A stretch of 64,000 nt of DNA from Omphiscola glabra (GCA_964017045.1 OZ024795.1:28186366-28250365); one strand, 5' to 3'. Shown: positions 1 to 12,944, counted from the first letter of the stretch. Program-made: numbers and translations. Notes: generated by a model not told the origin, from the sequence alone.

Positions 1-405
1 GCTCAAGTATGCAATTTGAGGTGACGCCACATGCGTGAACACAGGCGGAGACACGACAGGTCATTTCAACCTCACAGGTTATCTTGATATCCAAGACATA
101 CACTTCTTACCTGCTGCGGTGTTCACGTAACACGACCGGCATTACAGTCAACACAAGGAGACTTTTGTTTGAGACATATCCTTTCAAGATTGATCAATAA
201 GTGATCTGCATAAGTTACCAGTGTAAGCGTTGCAGTCGCTGTAATTGCAACCGCGTAGGCGTTGTACTCACTGCAAAAAATGCCGTGTAAGCTTTGCAGT
301 CACTGTAATTGCAACAATGTTTATTTTCAAAGAGAAACAATGACTCTAACAGTTACCGCATAAGCGATATAATGACGGCCACAGTTACCGTGTACGCTCC
401 TAGGA

Positions 406-595
406 CAGTGGCTCTCAACCTTCCTAATGCCGTGACCCTTTAATACAGTTCCTCATGTTGTGGTGACCCCCTAACAAGAAAATTATTTTCGTTACTACTT
501 CATGAATATGTTTTTTCCCATTGTCTTAGGTGACGCCCTGTGTAAGGGTCGTTCGACACCCAAAGGGGTTGCGACCATCAGGTTGAGAACCATCG
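406..595. mobile_element. SPIN-like non-autonomous hAT MITE, copy 1
   Basis: Terminal inverted repeats CAGTGGCTCTCAACC and GGTTGAGAACCATCG, with internal GTGACCCTTTAATACAG, CTCATGTTGTGGTGACC and GGGTCGTTCGACACCCAAA. These match the SPIN (Space Invaders) non-autonomous hAT consensus as I know it. Flanking octamers are TCCTAGGA and CTTTATGA (5 of 8 match, hAT-like CTAG core). About 190 bp, internally shortened, no coding capacity. Confidence 0.85.
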
Positions 596-659
596 CTTTA
601 TGAGAATCGTCCGCTGGCTTTTACTTTCCTCCTTAACGTCTTAACTCGATTCTGTACGT

Positions 660-870
660 CAGTGGTTCTCAACCTTTCTGGTGCCGCGATCCTTTAATAC
701 AGTTTCTCATGTTTTAATGCTTGTTGTGGTAAACCCGACAACCACAAGATTAATTTCGTTGCTACTTCATAACTGTAGAGTACATGTGTTTTCAAATGGA
801 CTTAGGCGACTCCTGTGAAAGGGTGGTTCGACCCCCACAGGGGTCGCGACCCAGAAGGTTGAGACCGCTG
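660..870. mobile_element. SPIN-like non-autonomous hAT MITE, copy 2
   Basis: Second copy in the same orientation, 64 bp from the first. Ends are CAGTGGTTCTCAACC and GGTTGAGACCGCTG. It retains GTTGCTACTTCATAACTGTA and the terminal block GGGTGGTTCGACCCCCACAG then GGGTCGCGACCC. Flanking octamers CTGTACGT/CTTTAAGG match at 5 of 8. It differs from copy 1 in internal deletions, so the two are separate insertions or old diverged copies. Confidence 0.88.
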
Positions 871-1579
871 CTTTAAGGCAACGTTTCCGGTTTGGGGGGG
901 GGGGGGTGGGTGGGCGGTAAATAATAGAAATGAACTCAATGGGTTGACATTCAGTTCTAACACCATCGGATTTAAAAAAAAAAAATTTATCATGAATAGT
1001 TAAACGATGAAGTTTCCATTAAATAGACGTGAATAAGAGCGATGATACATCAATAGTAAGAATAGGTTAGCACGTCTGCTATGAATAACTGACTCTCAAA
1101 CATGTTTTACCTGGGTGAGGACTAACTGTTGGGAAATTAAAGCAACCGGAAAAATGCTTTTAAAAAATACAAAATAGGCCGTAACATGGCCTAAATTATG
1201 CACATTCCTCTGCCCTTTTAAAAAGAAAAAAAAAATTATTTCACACTAGCGAATATTCCTGTGACTTGATTTTATTTTTCGTTTAAGTGCAGGATTGGCT
1301 TTCGGGGTCCGCTTTTAAACGCTTTCATTTACTTTGCAGGGTACATGTTCGCAAAGCTGTTATTATGTTATCAAAGTAGCAAGTACTAAGAGTTGGATCT
1401 TTCATGGTGATCAACATTAGACATGAAAATAGTCAATAATTTTAGAGATAGTAAAGGAGGGCTGGACATTTTCAGAGTCGTATTTTGAGATATAAACTAT
1501 TTTGTGAGCCTGATGTTGGACAAACTTGTCGCCAGCTCTGCCGCTGCAAAAGTCGAGATTCATACGCATGTGTCACGGC

Positions 1580-1842
1580 GGAGAAAACAAGATTGTGACG
1601 GTTGAAAAACACTGATTGTGACAGTTGAGAAAACAAGATTGTGACATTTGAGAAAACAAGATTGTGACAGCTAAGAGAACCAGATTGCGGCATTTGAGAA
1701 AACAAGATTGTGACAGTTGGGAAAACAAGATTGTGACAGTTGAAGAAACAAGATTGTGACACTTAAGAAAACAATATTGTGACACTTAAGAAAACAATAT
1801 TGTGACAATGCAGAAAACAATATTGTGACAGTTGAGAAAATT
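1580..1842. repeat. 23-bp minisatellite, about 11 units
   Basis: Units with core GAAAACAAGATTGTGACA spaced 23 bp apart (for example 1638 and 1661). Two overlapping minus-strand frames here (SQSCFFNCHNLVF-type peptides) are translations of the array. Confidence 0.9.
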
Positions 1843-1911
1843 TGAGGAATGGGAGTCTTTTTATATGATATATTTAGTTTGCAATTTTGTATGTTATTAA
1901 ATTGTATTTTT

Positions 1912-1965
1912 CTCAGGGGCGTAGCTGAGGGGGGGCAGGGAGGGACTGATGTCCATGTGCGCCAT
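1912..1965. mobile_element. Possible single MITE terminus (CAGGGGCGTAGC)
   Basis: CAGGGGCGTAGCTGAGGG resembles the CAGTGGCGTAGCGAG terminus of the MITE family at 40.9, 43.4 and 59.9 kb, but no matching inverted end was found nearby. Probably a solo or truncated end. Confidence 0.3.
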
Positions 1966-2201
1966 ACTAGTTAGGGGTGCAGAATGTGCTTTGACATTAT
2001 TTTATTATTGAAAATCATGTGCTTGAGAGTTGAAAAACGAAATTGAGGCTCTTTAAAATGTCCCGGGAGCCAAACAACCCAGCTATGCTTGATTTCGGCA
2101 TGCTCCCTTCGTCAGATGGACTTGGCATTTTGCGTGGCCGCTGAGTCCCGGTAACAATACAATGTAGACGTGATCTGTAGATCGCCAGTCACCACTGTTA
2201 C

Positions 2202-3322
2202 ATCCCTCCGATAAAACACAGTCCCAATCTCTCAACTAATCACAGTCCCATCCTCCACCATCCACTAAAACACACTCCCATCCCTTCACCATCCACTAAA
2301 ACACAATCCCATCCCTCCACCTTCCTCTAAAACACAGTCCCATCCCTCCACCATCCACTAAAACACAGTCCCATCCTCCACCATCCACTAAAACACGGTC
2401 CCATCCTCCACCATCCACTAAAACACAGTCCAATCCCTCCACCATCCACTAAAACACAGTCCCATCCTCCATCATCCACTAAAATACAGTCCCATCCCTC
2501 CACCATCCACTAAAACACAGTCCAATCCCTCCACCTTCCACTAAAACACAGTCCCAATCTCTCAACTAATCACAGTCCCATCCCTTCACCATCCACTAAA
2601 ACACACTCCCATCCCTTCACCATCCACTAAAACACACTCCCATCCCTCCACCTTCCACTAAAACACAGTCCAATCCCTTCACCATCCACTAAAACACAGT
2701 CCCACCCCTTCACCATCCACTAAAACACAATCCCATCCCTCCACCATCCACTAAAACACAATCCCATCCCTCCACCATCCACTAAAACACAGTCCCATCC
2801 TCCACCATCCACTAAAACACAGTCCAATCCCTTCACCATCCACTAAAACACAGTCCCACCCCTTCACCATCCACTAAAACACAGTCCAATCCCTTCACCA
2901 TCCACTAAAACACAGTCCAATCCCTCCACCTTCCACTAAAACACAGTCCCATCCCTTCACCATCCACTAAAACACACTCCCATCCCTTCACCATCCACTA
3001 AAACACAGTCCAATCCCTTCACCATCCACTAAAACACAATCCCATCCCTCCACCTTCCTCTAAAACACAGTCCCATCCCTCCACCATCCACTAAAACACA
3101 GTCCCATCCTCCACCATCCACTAAAACACAGTGCCATCCCTCCACCATCCACTAAAACACAGTCCCATCCTCCATCATCCACTAAAATACAGTCCCATCC
3201 CTCCACCATCCACTAAAACACAGTCCCATCCCTCCACCATCCACTAAAACACAGTCCCATCCTTCCACCATCCACTAAACGACTGTCCCATCCCTCCACA
3301 CAAGCACAGTCCCATCCCTTTT
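2202..3322. repeat. 31-bp minisatellite, about 36 units, 1.1 kb
   Basis: C-rich units with core CCATCCACTAAAACACAG and a variable CCC(A)TCCCTCCAC half. Variants (CACTCC, CAATCC, CAGTCC; ACCTTCC versus ACCATCC) recur in blocks, suggesting that multi-unit segments were duplicated. Confidence 0.95.
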
Positions 3323-3456
3323 AAACTAAGAACATAGTTGTTCTTCCTACCTCACATCTGTTACCAAATATAATTATGCTACATTTTAGGATAAATTATC
3401 ATGTAGTCTCATATGTAATTGTCTTCGTGTTTAATTTTTTTCAAAGTATTTTTACT

Positions 3457-3626
3457 CTTAAAACCTACCCGCACTATCTTAAAACCTACCCGCACTATCT
3501 TAAAACCTACCCGCACTATCTTAAAACCTACCCGCACTATCTTAAAACATACCCGCACTATCTTAAAACCTACCCGCACTATCTTAAAACCTACCCGCAC
3601 TATCTTAAAACCTACCCGCACTATCT
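3457..3626. repeat. 21-bp minisatellite, 8 units
   Basis: Near-perfect units CTTAAAACCTACCCGCACTA plus T. Because 21 is a multiple of 3 the array stays open in several frames (LKTYPHY and VRVGFKI peptides); the overlapping 152-codon frame has no other coding support. Confidence 0.95.
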
Positions 3627-4897
3627 CAACTGTTCTTCTGATCAATATTTCCATCCAGTGTTTCAATACCCACGAATAAATCTCTGTTGCTTTATCTTCA
3701 CAGAAATCACGTTTTGTGTCAGATCGTTTCACGTCTACCCGTCAATATCTTCGTGCTACGTCAAAAACCATAACCATCTCCCCTACTATAACTTCTACCT
3801 CATCTTGCAAGCTCCCACAGCAATTGACCACTGAACTATCAGAATAACCAAGCTCCTCATCAAAGTTCTTTCTATAAACCACAAAACAATCTCAAATATT
3901 CATCGAATATAAGCCATACTCTTTAGCCCAGTGTTTTCCAACCTATTATCTCCTCATCACTATTGAAATCTAAAACATGGTTTTTATGTCTTCCAATGCC
4001 GCCCACCTTCTAGTGAAAAGATTATTTGTGATGTCTCTGTGATGACGTAGGAAGCGTTTGAATTTCAATTTTCTATCATTGATCTGTTAATGGAAGTGAG
4101 ATTTAACGTTAGGATGAAAAATGTACAATAATAGAAACGTTTGTCACTAGATATCGCCAACGAAACATATGCGGGAGCAATGCGTGAACTTCCAATGTCC
4201 TAAAGTTACTTGACAAAACATGAACTCAAAAAACGCACATAAAAGAATCACACTTTTTGCTACACTCTTCCCCCCCCCCCCCCCCCCCCCCCCCCCATGA
4301 TACGAACTGCACACTTTTTATTTCACATCCATAAACTATATTAAATATTCTGATGTCCCAACCACTTTTAAACCGTATATTGTCAAACCATATTTAAATT
4401 GAGACGATTTCAATTTCCGAAAAGAAAATATTAAGCAACAAACGCAGTTATATTAAAAAAAATATATTAGTTAGCATAGTTATAGGGAATTACATTTACG
4501 CGCTATTGAACTTATCATTGAACCTTACTTTCTTTCAAGCCTATAGAATTATTTGTAATATACTCTCAATACCAAATACGCTTATTAGGAAGCAGCGGGA
4601 AATGGAAGCAAGCCACGAATCACACCAGAAGCGTAATATATATATAAGAGATATTGCAATAAATCAAAAACAATAACAGTGGTAGACATTAAATAGTATC
4701 CTAACATCACCCCCCCCCCTTTTCTTCACGCACACATTTTTTCCCCCCACTTAAGTAAACAAAAACATATAAGCAGCTTCAGTCTCATAGACTAAATCCG
4801 CCTCCCAACCCCCCCCCCCCCCTTGCCCCACGTCATGAAAACTTGCCCCAACCCATCCTACAGCCCGCCTCGGAGGATAAACGTTATTTCTGTCATA
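3626..4897. other. Non-coding AT-rich spacer
   Basis: No gene seen. It contains a C homopolymer at 4270-4296 and shorter C runs near 4711 and 4809. A lone CAGTGTTTTCCAACC at about 3930 resembles a hAT end without a partner. Confidence 0.6.
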
Positions 4898-5878
4898 AGC
4901 TTCTCTCACTTTAGAGCAGGGTATCACCAAACTACGGCCCGCGGGTCGGATCCAGCCCGCGACTTCAGTTCATTTGAACCGCCGATGGCACTTGTTAGCT
5001 TCTCTCACTTTAGAGCAGGGGGTCACAAAACTACAGCCCGCGGGTCGGATCCAGCCCGCGACTTCAGTTCATTTGAACCGCCGATGGTACTTGTTAGCTT
5101 CTCTCACTTTAGAGCAGGGGGTCACCAAACTACAGCCCGCGGGTCGGATCCAGCCCGCGACTTCAGTTCATTTGAACCGCCGATGGTACTTGTTAGCTTC
5201 TCTCACTTTATAGCAGGGGGTCACCAAACTACAGCCCGCGGGTCGGATCCAGCCCGCGACTTCAGTTCATTTGAACCGCCGATGGTACGTGTCAGCTTCT
5301 CTCAATTTAGAGCAGGGCTCACCAAACTACGGCCCGCGGGTCGGATTCAGCCAGCGACTTCAGTTCATTTGAACCGCCGATGGTACTTGTCAGCTTCTCT
5401 CAATTTAGAGCAGGGGCTCACCAAACTACGGCCCGCGGGTCGGATCCAGCCCGCGACTTCAGTTCATTTGAACCGCCGATGGCACTTGTTAGCTTCTCTC
5501 ACTTTAGAGCAGGGGGTCACAAAACTACAGCCCGCGGGTCGGATCCAGCCCGCGACTTCAGTTCATTTGAACCGCCGATGGTACTTGTTAGCTTCTCTCA
5601 CTTTAGAGCAGGGGGTCACCAAACTACAGCCCGCGGGTCGGATCCAGCCCGCGACTTCAGTTCATTTGAACCGCCGATGGTACTTGTTAGCTTCTCTCAC
5701 TTTATAGCAGGGGGTCACCAAACTACAGCCCGCGGGTCGGATCCAGCCCGCGACTTCAGTTCATTTGAACCGCCGATGGTACGTGTCAGCTTCTCTCAAT
5801 TTAGAGCAGGGCTCACCAAACTACGGCCCGCGGGTCGGATTCAGCCAGCGACTTCAGTCATTTGAACCGCCGATGGTA
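4898..5878. repeat. 99-bp satellite derived from a hAT terminus, about 10 units with higher-order period
   Basis: Each unit contains GCAGGGGGTCACCAAACTAC, GGCCCGCGGGTCGGAT and CCAGCCCGCGACTTCAG, the look of a hAT/Charlie terminal inverted repeat. Unit starts at 4898, 4997 and 5096 give a 99-bp period (33 codons). Unit variants repeat as a block of five: the GATGGCACTTG variant occurs at about 4985 and 5479, 494 bp apart. The variants with TTATAGCAG and GATTCAGCCAGCG recur in the same order. The 294-codon open frame over the array is an artefact of the period. Confidence 0.9.
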
Positions 5879-6965
5879 CTTTTTGGTTTTATAAAACATA
5901 TGGAACACGAGACGTTGTTAAAGAATTTAAACATTATATTTAGAATACTAGGAGATCTTCATACGTGCGGAGACCTCCTGGCTGCCATACGCCATAGATT
6001 GTCCATTTTCTATTTTAAATTATTGTAGCAATATATTCTTGTTTATAATAATTGTAATGTTAGCTTATTTCGCTCCATCCCAATTTATTCCCCGGTTCAT
6101 GGTAGCTCCACCTGGAGAGATGTTCAGATCTTTAGTGACATGCTTCTGTTCCAGAATCCGTTTGGTTATTAAATTGATGATCTTCCATTTGAAAAACAGT
6201 TGGAGCTCATTGCTTTCAAAGCTAGTACCTTGTTGAAAGAGAAGCACTGAGCTGGAAAACGTGTTGAACTTTACCGCTGCTTACATGATGTTGAGTTTGC
6301 GAAACTGAAGAACTTTACCGCTGCTTACATGATGTTGAGTTTGCGAAACTGAAGAACTTTACCGCTGCTTACATGATGTTGAGTTTGCGAAACTGAAGAA
6401 CTTTACCGCTGCTTACATGATGTTGAGTTTGCGAAACTGAAGAACTTTACCGCTGCTTACATGATGTTGAGTTTGCGAAACTGAAGAACTTTACCGCTGC
6501 TTACATGATGTTGAGTTTGCGAAACTGAAGAACTTTACCGCTGCTTACATGATGTTGAGTTTGCGAAACTGAAGAACTTTACCGCTGCTTACATGATGTT
6601 GAGTTTGCGAAACTGAAGAACTTTACCGCTGCTTACATGATGTTGAGTTTGCGAAACTGAAGAACTTTACCGCTGCTTACATGATGTTGAGTTTGCGAAA
6701 CTAAAGAACTTTACCGCTGCTTACATGATGTTGAGTTTGCGAAACTGAAGAACTTTACCGCTGCTTACATGATGTTGAGTTTGCGAAACTGAAGAACTTT
6801 ACCGCATCAGGGGTATCAGTGTTTGGAACAACTAATGTCAGTAAGCAATCATTTTTAAAAAATGAAGTTTGTGAAGTTAACACATCGAACGAGATTGACT
6901 GATGAACAATTGATTGGATGCAGAAATTCTAAGAAAAAAGTTGATATCTTGAAAGCCAAAGGTGA
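5879..6965 (+). pseudogene. hAT transposase relic (C-terminal dimerisation region)
   Basis: Broken plus-strand reading frames encode pieces typical of hAT transposase C-termini. DMLLFQNPFG is followed by IDDLPFEKQLELIAFKA at about 6173-6225. VELYRCLHDVEFAKLK comes next, then after the tandem array SGVSVFGTTNVSKQSFLK near 6806-6860. After a frameshift come KFVKLTHRTRLTDEQLIG and a short tail. VSVFGTT..C/S.QSF and RLTDE(Q/H)L are the conserved dimerisation motifs. Stops, a frameshift and a 44-bp repeat expansion show it is dead. It directly follows the satellite made of a hAT end, so both likely come from one element. The N-terminal catalytic part is absent. Confidence 0.75.
6266..6804. repeat. 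44-bp tandem array inside the hAT relic, 12 units plus a partial
   Basis: Almost identical units start GAACTTTACCGCTGC at 6266, 6310 and onward to 6794. Each equals a transposase segment (ELYRCLHDVEFAKLK); 44 is not a multiple of 3, so every unit shifts frame. High identity implies a recent expansion compared with the decayed flanks. Confidence 0.95.
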
Positions 6966-9900
6966 GTTTCACAAATGTCACAAAGCTTTTTTGCTGCTTA
7001 GTTTTCGAGATCGGAAAATGTGAGCACTAGGTCTGATGTAACTGTCATTTTGATAATGTCACCTTCCTTTTAAAACTCTTTTAGTAAATAAATATGTTGG
7101 TTGTCTTTGTTTTGTGTGCATTGCACGCAACTAACCAATGATTAACATGGAATACTAACATTAGTTTTTCGTCTTTTCCTCCAGAGCGTTCATGCTTGTT
7201 TTCAAGTATTGTATAGAATTATCCGGCCGGATGTGAACAATTTTCTTGACCTCTGCTTTAAAGGGATGTAATTACCATTTATACTGTGTCTTTTGGTCAA
7301 CACATAAGCTACACACTGTCATAAAGAAAACGACAATAATTCTTCTTCTGAACTGTTTTACGGGGTTTGCTTTGCAGGTATGTATAGATGACGGATTGAC
7401 TGTCGCAAGTATAGATGACGGATTGACTGCCGTAAGGTGTGAGGCCTACTGGAGTTTTATATTGTGGGTTTTTAAGGGGTCTTTAACACAGTCAATCCAC
7501 TGACGGCATGGTCTTCCTCCGACCCTAATACCAGAGTGCCTGTTATTGTAACTCGAAAGTCCGCTTGTTGGACAGGCATTCTAACCGACTGAAAAAAACA
7601 CTTGATTTGTTGTTTGGCCATATACTGGATGACTGGCATGGCACCAAACTATTATCTAATATACCTTGTTTCGAATGTGAAATATGTCTTGTTTTACCAG
7701 CTGATCGCCTTAAACATCCGACAGTTGAATATTTGACCCTTGAGACTTATATTCCGAACCCCAGTTTGACACTGGTAAGTAAATGTTGGAATAAAGACAG
7801 CGTTAATTAGCATTGCTTTCGTTTCCATTGTTACGTACTGTTAACATTATGGAGAATGCAATCTCTTATTTAATTAATTGGCTCGTTCTAAAACAGTACA
7901 CAACAAAAGACGATACCATAAGTTAAATACCATAACCAAGAAAACGATACCCAAACCAGAGATAATTATAATTAATAAATTTTATTTTGTTCAATACAAA
8001 TTACAAAATCAAAAGAAATATAATTAAAGCTATTGATTGACTGATTTGATATTTATATAGCACTTGTATCCATGTTACTTTAGCACGCTCACTGATTTAA
8101 AGAATAATGATTGGCTTATATCGATACAATGTTGAAGAATAAACAATAACGTAAAATGGCGCAATGATGAAAATAATCTACACACACACACAGAGTAAAA
8201 TAAAACGCTCAAAATATCTAGTGATAAAAAGACAAAAATAACTCTCGTCCCTTTTTATAGTCTGTTCTACTGATCTTTCTAGAGAGGCCTTACATAATGT
8301 TTTCCTTTCCATATACTTCTACATAATTCTACAAAACCCTAAGGATACAGACGATTAATTTTATTTAGTTGTAAACAAGTTCAAGATAGACTATTTTTAG
8401 CTAGCCACACCTTTATTGCGGTTCCGAGCTTGGGGTCAGCTAGAGTTCATTCACGGGGAAATGTGACGATAACACTTCGTCTACATAACACCGTCTTTAT
8501 TTGTTTATTTTATTTTCTAACAGCACTCTCATCCCTATCTCAATAACCCTTTCTCCGTATTCAGCGATAATGCTTCCAAAACATTTCTAGGAATGAAAAT
8601 AAATACTCAGCTGCACTGTAAGTATGCAAAAACTTTTACTTTACCTTACAACAACCACCTTGAATGATTCTGCCAGTTCTATCTGCCATTAGGAATGTAA
8701 AATTTACCGCCAATGCCAAAGCAATTGATGCATTTCTAATTGATTCACCACTTGACTATCAACGTTCTCCAAACATCGGTTTTGACAGCAAAGCTTTCAC
8801 CTTGTTAGATTTTTTGCCACTTGATGGAGGGGGTTCTTGAGTTTGCCGAAAGCATCCCCCCGCAAACAACCTTTTAAAACAAATAACAGTATACGACATC
8901 TAATGTTCGACTATCGTGCGATGTGGGGCAACAGGGGTGAGTGCTCTTCTCTTGGATGAATAAACTGTGGCGTTCATTAGAATTCAGGCACCGAAAATGC
9001 CACCGCTCAAATATATACTAAAAGGGTGCCATCCGGAGGCAGGCAGCTCTTACCGTTCTCTTGATACTTCCAGCGCACACAAAAACAAAATACGGAAAAC
9101 CGAACGCGTCATTTTTTAAAAAAGTATTTGAGTACAGGTGCTTTTCTGATCAATTTTGAAATCACTTCGTGTCAGCATCATAGCTATCCAAGTAACAGGG
9201 CAGAGCTGGCAAGACTGACAGGTCTTTCTTTCGTTTAACTTTGGTATGGATCTGTGCCAGACATTCTCAACAGCAGCGTTTCGGGTTGTCGGCAACGCAT
9301 CAAGTGGCAGATCCACGGGCCATGTGTTCACATTTTTCATTTCGACCAAACAATTGATTATGTAGAGATAAAAGATATTTGAGAAATGTTTTATGTAGAG
9401 CAGGACAGCGCAAGGTAGGGCAGGGCAGGACAGGACAGGCTGACCCCCCACGAGGATAAAAGCATAAATATTTGATTCGTCATAATGTATCCGTTTTTTA
9501 TGTTGTGACGTCATAAGCAAAAGTCGCAGTGTTGGTGGTAAAAGAGTTTTCGATAATAGATGTCTCTGTATCTTCCTTGTTTTTAATTAGATATTCAACA
9601 TGCAGATATAAAACTTACTAATTCTTGCCTTTTCTGTCATTTGATGCGTGCATTTAAGAGATTAAAAAAAACCAACAACATGCCATTACTTGTCAAACAA
9701 ACAAAAAAAATTATTAAAAAAACTACCTTCTTTCCTTTTCAAAAATCTAAAGTTAATTTGTTATAATATAGATTAAATATCATCTAAGCAATCTGAAACG
9801 TCCAACATGCAAGTTACCATGTTACTTTGTTCGTAAGAATTGTGTTTATCCCAATTTTCCACATTTATTTTAGTTTCCTCAAAATGTTCACTTAGAATGT

Positions 9901-10784
9901 AAAAATACGCCACTTAAACCAAGGTGTTGACTCTAACACAAACCTCTACACGCCCCTATTTCAGAATATGACTTCCTGTAAAATATGATATTCAAAGAAA
10001 TAAAGACACTTCCTTTTACTAAAAGTGGCCTTGTCTTGATTTTTCTTATGTGCCATGTCAAAATTTTCAAAATTTGTTAAGAAATATAATTTAACCAAAA
10101 CCTTTGCAGATAATGTGCTCCCGAGGCGACACTTAAAAAATAATGACACCCCCCCCCCCCGACACACACACAAGCACTTAAAAAAAGTTTTATTGATAAA
10201 TGAAATTTAATATATATATATATATATATAATTATATAATTCTGCTGATGAAAAAGTGTCGGGACTTTCACTTTGATCGGGGATGGGAGGGGGGGGGGAA
10301 GCTATAGTGGAAGCCGATAAAAAGAATTAGGAGGGCTTGGGAAGTGGACATTGGAATTGTTTGATTAATTCAAAATAAAGGGGAGTATTTTGGCGCATAC
10401 CTGAATTTCGTTCTTTATCGGAGAGGCACATAACTGATGGTATTGGACGTTTATGTGTCCTTCGACCTGATATTGGTTACACACATATTTTTCTTTTATT
10501 TGTTAACAAATAGTTGTGTTATATAATAAATTTAATTATAATTAATTCATTAATAAACACATTTTAAAAAAAAAAAAATTGTCAAAAAAAGAATGTCTGA
10601 CGTCAACAGTAGACAAGTGCCTGTGAAATGGCAGTTTTTCATTCTTTTATGGGGGGACATCCAAGTTTTTGTGAAACATAGTAGTTTGCCCGTGAACGCC
10701 GCCTTCTTTTTCAATTTGGGTTGGTTCCAAAATGTATAATGATGTTTCTAAAATCGATTCCAGTAAATTGAATAAGTCTAATAA

Positions 10785-10815
<31 letters not shown>

Positions 10816-11840
10816 TATATATATATATATATATATAGTTTAAATTGGCATAATTTATTTCCTTTTATCTTTAGATCATCCATGATTGCTTAGGCAAACC
10901 ATGATAACAAATGACATGAAAGCGGAGCTAAAAATTTTGCTCCTTTCTTACCGAAAAAGAACAACAAACTTTTCTTCTTTGTGATCGTATCCCACAGAGT
11001 TTAGCAAGTGTTTTAAGAAAACCCTTGTTGAATAAGAGTTACTGATAATTCGTGGAAATATTAAATTACATGTCGCGTCTTTTAATCAATTAATTACAAT
11101 TATTTTTTTAGCTCTTAGTGTCGCAAATGCCTTCTCCCTGTCCCCCGTTACTGTAAATCTCGTATATATATATATATATATTTCTCTTTCGTCCCGCTTC
11201 TTCCTCACACCCCCCCCCCCCACGGCCAAACTCCACATGTCTTATATTAATAGATAGGACTGACAAAAGGCTGGCACTCCGCGAGCTTTCACGCGTGACG
11301 TCCCAACCCATGATAATTTTCTCCTTTAGGGTGGAAGCGACTATTATATTAATCAACGAGTAAGCCACGAGTATGATGTTTTGACTGTATGTAGGACTAT
11401 GGGTTACTTTGCTTATTTTTAAACGTCACAGTGTTATTTTTAGCTCCCACTTCTGTCTGCTAGTAGAATGACTTTGAAATCGATTGCACCTTCATTAACC
11501 GCCCCTGTCCTAGTTGGCGAAAACGTTTTTTTTTTATATCTGAATGCGTTCCAATTTTTCCTCTTGAGTGCCAGTAGATGACGCAGTTTCTAGACTTTCT
11601 CTACTAGAACGTTTGGATTTCATGGATATATAAAGCCTGCCAAGATGTATAGCAGAAAAAGACTTTCTGGGTCTTAGACTTACCGTGACCTACTTAGAGA
11701 GTGACTTAGCGAGATTTATATAGATGGTTTTTTTTGTGTGTGTACTAATTGATATTTCTATTTTGAGGATTGTACTTAATTTTACACTTGTTGTAATTTG
11801 CTACACTTTTGGATTCTGTACTTAATTTTCCACTTGCTGT
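6966..11840. other. AT-rich spacer with microsatellites, no gene recognised
   Basis: Contains short open frames without family resemblance. Simple repeats are TA at about 10210-10230, a C run with CA at about 10147-10172, CA then TA at 10784-10837, TA at 11163-11181, and a C run at about 11211-11221. A short direct repeat (ATAGATGACGGATTGACTG) lies at about 7384 and 7411. Confidence 0.6.
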
Positions 11841-11889
11841 TATTTGCTACACTTTTGGATTCTTTTGGTTCCATATTTGCACCAATCAT

Positions 11890-12880
11890 CTTCTCATTTT
11901 TCTCCTCAATGCTTCTTCGGTTTGCCTTCAGAGACTGTGAAGATAGATGTGTACACCCATCTCGGGTCTAATGATAAGCCTTTCATTATTACCCGCCTTC
12001 TCTTAACTACAAGGATAATAAAGATATTAATTCTTGAACAGCTGTTCGCCGATGATGCCTTTAAATCACACAGAGAAAAAGGTTGATTAATCGCCTCTCC
12101 CACGATTTTTAACAGTTTGGGCTGACCTCTAGTCTTCAGAAAAACAAATGACATCTCGCAAGTAAAGCAGACCTCTCCATCCAAACATAATTTCACACAC
12201 CTTGGGTCCATCATCTCTAGCCAACTCTCCGTGGACGAAGAGGTGAACATCAGAATCGCAAAGCAGCAGAAAATATGGCTAATTTGATTAATCGAGTGTG
12301 GAATAATCCTAAGTGAATTTACAAGACGAGTGCTTCTATCAAGCATGTGTGCTCAGTACGCCCAAACATGGCAGTATGGACCACATGTGTTCCGCGTGAA
12401 CGGAAACTCAACGGCTGCCACCAAAGATGTCTAAATCCCATTTTTCGAATTCAAAGGCAGGACAAAGTGCTTAACACAGAGGTTTTGGAGCGTGCTAAAG
12501 TGTGTAACAATTTTCTCTGCTCTTAGAAAGAGGCACCTATGGTGGTTGGGCCATGTAATGAAAATTAGTTTACGGGCTGCGTGGAGAGTGGGGATCTACT
12601 GAATTGGGCAACAGCTGGCCTCAATAAAACACGGACCATGCTAAGTAGCTGTACAGGTGACAACACTTCAGAAGGAGCAGTGATTATTTTGTGAAGCAAT
12701 GAAAGCAATTAGAAGGATTACTCAACCACTTAGCACCTCCCGAGATAAGCACCTTGAAATATGAAGAGCTTTACGCGAGAACAAATTTAACAAGGTTTCA
12801 AGGATCTCCTGTGAAATGTGCAGCCGCCGCCGTCATTCCAGGAACGGCATCGTGAGGTTTCACATCACAAAGAGAGAAGG
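11890..12880 (+). pseudogene. Non-LTR retrotransposon (LINE) reverse-transcriptase relic
   Basis: Degenerate plus-strand frames align with the second half of a LINE ORF2. IIKILILEQLFADDAF at about 12020-12061 contains the FADD catalytic box. It is followed by HLGSIISSQLSVDEEVNIRIA (usual YLGS.IS), RKRHLWWLGHVMKI near 12530 (R.LRWLGHV.RM), and near 12819 CEMCSRRRHSRNGIVRFH, the C-terminal zinc-finger region. Stops and frameshifts interrupt it throughout. It resembles the animal LINE lineage with LFADDAALVAHTE and a C-terminal CxxC; the clade is not settled. The upstream endonuclease and fingers domains were not found. Confidence 0.85.
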
Positions 12881-12944
12881 ATGCCCCCTTCACCCCACGC
12901 CTTTCTAACCCATCTCTACATACACCCACTCACAAAAACACACA

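Noticed and set aside
4823..5865. 294-, 161- and 79-codon frames with a 33-residue repeat
   Set aside because: Produced by the 99-bp hAT-derived satellite; all plus frames show the same effect.
9116..9520. 134-codon minus-strand frame with KTCQSCQLC
   Set aside because: A CxxC pair hints at a transposase-type zinc ribbon, but no neighbouring motif supports any family.
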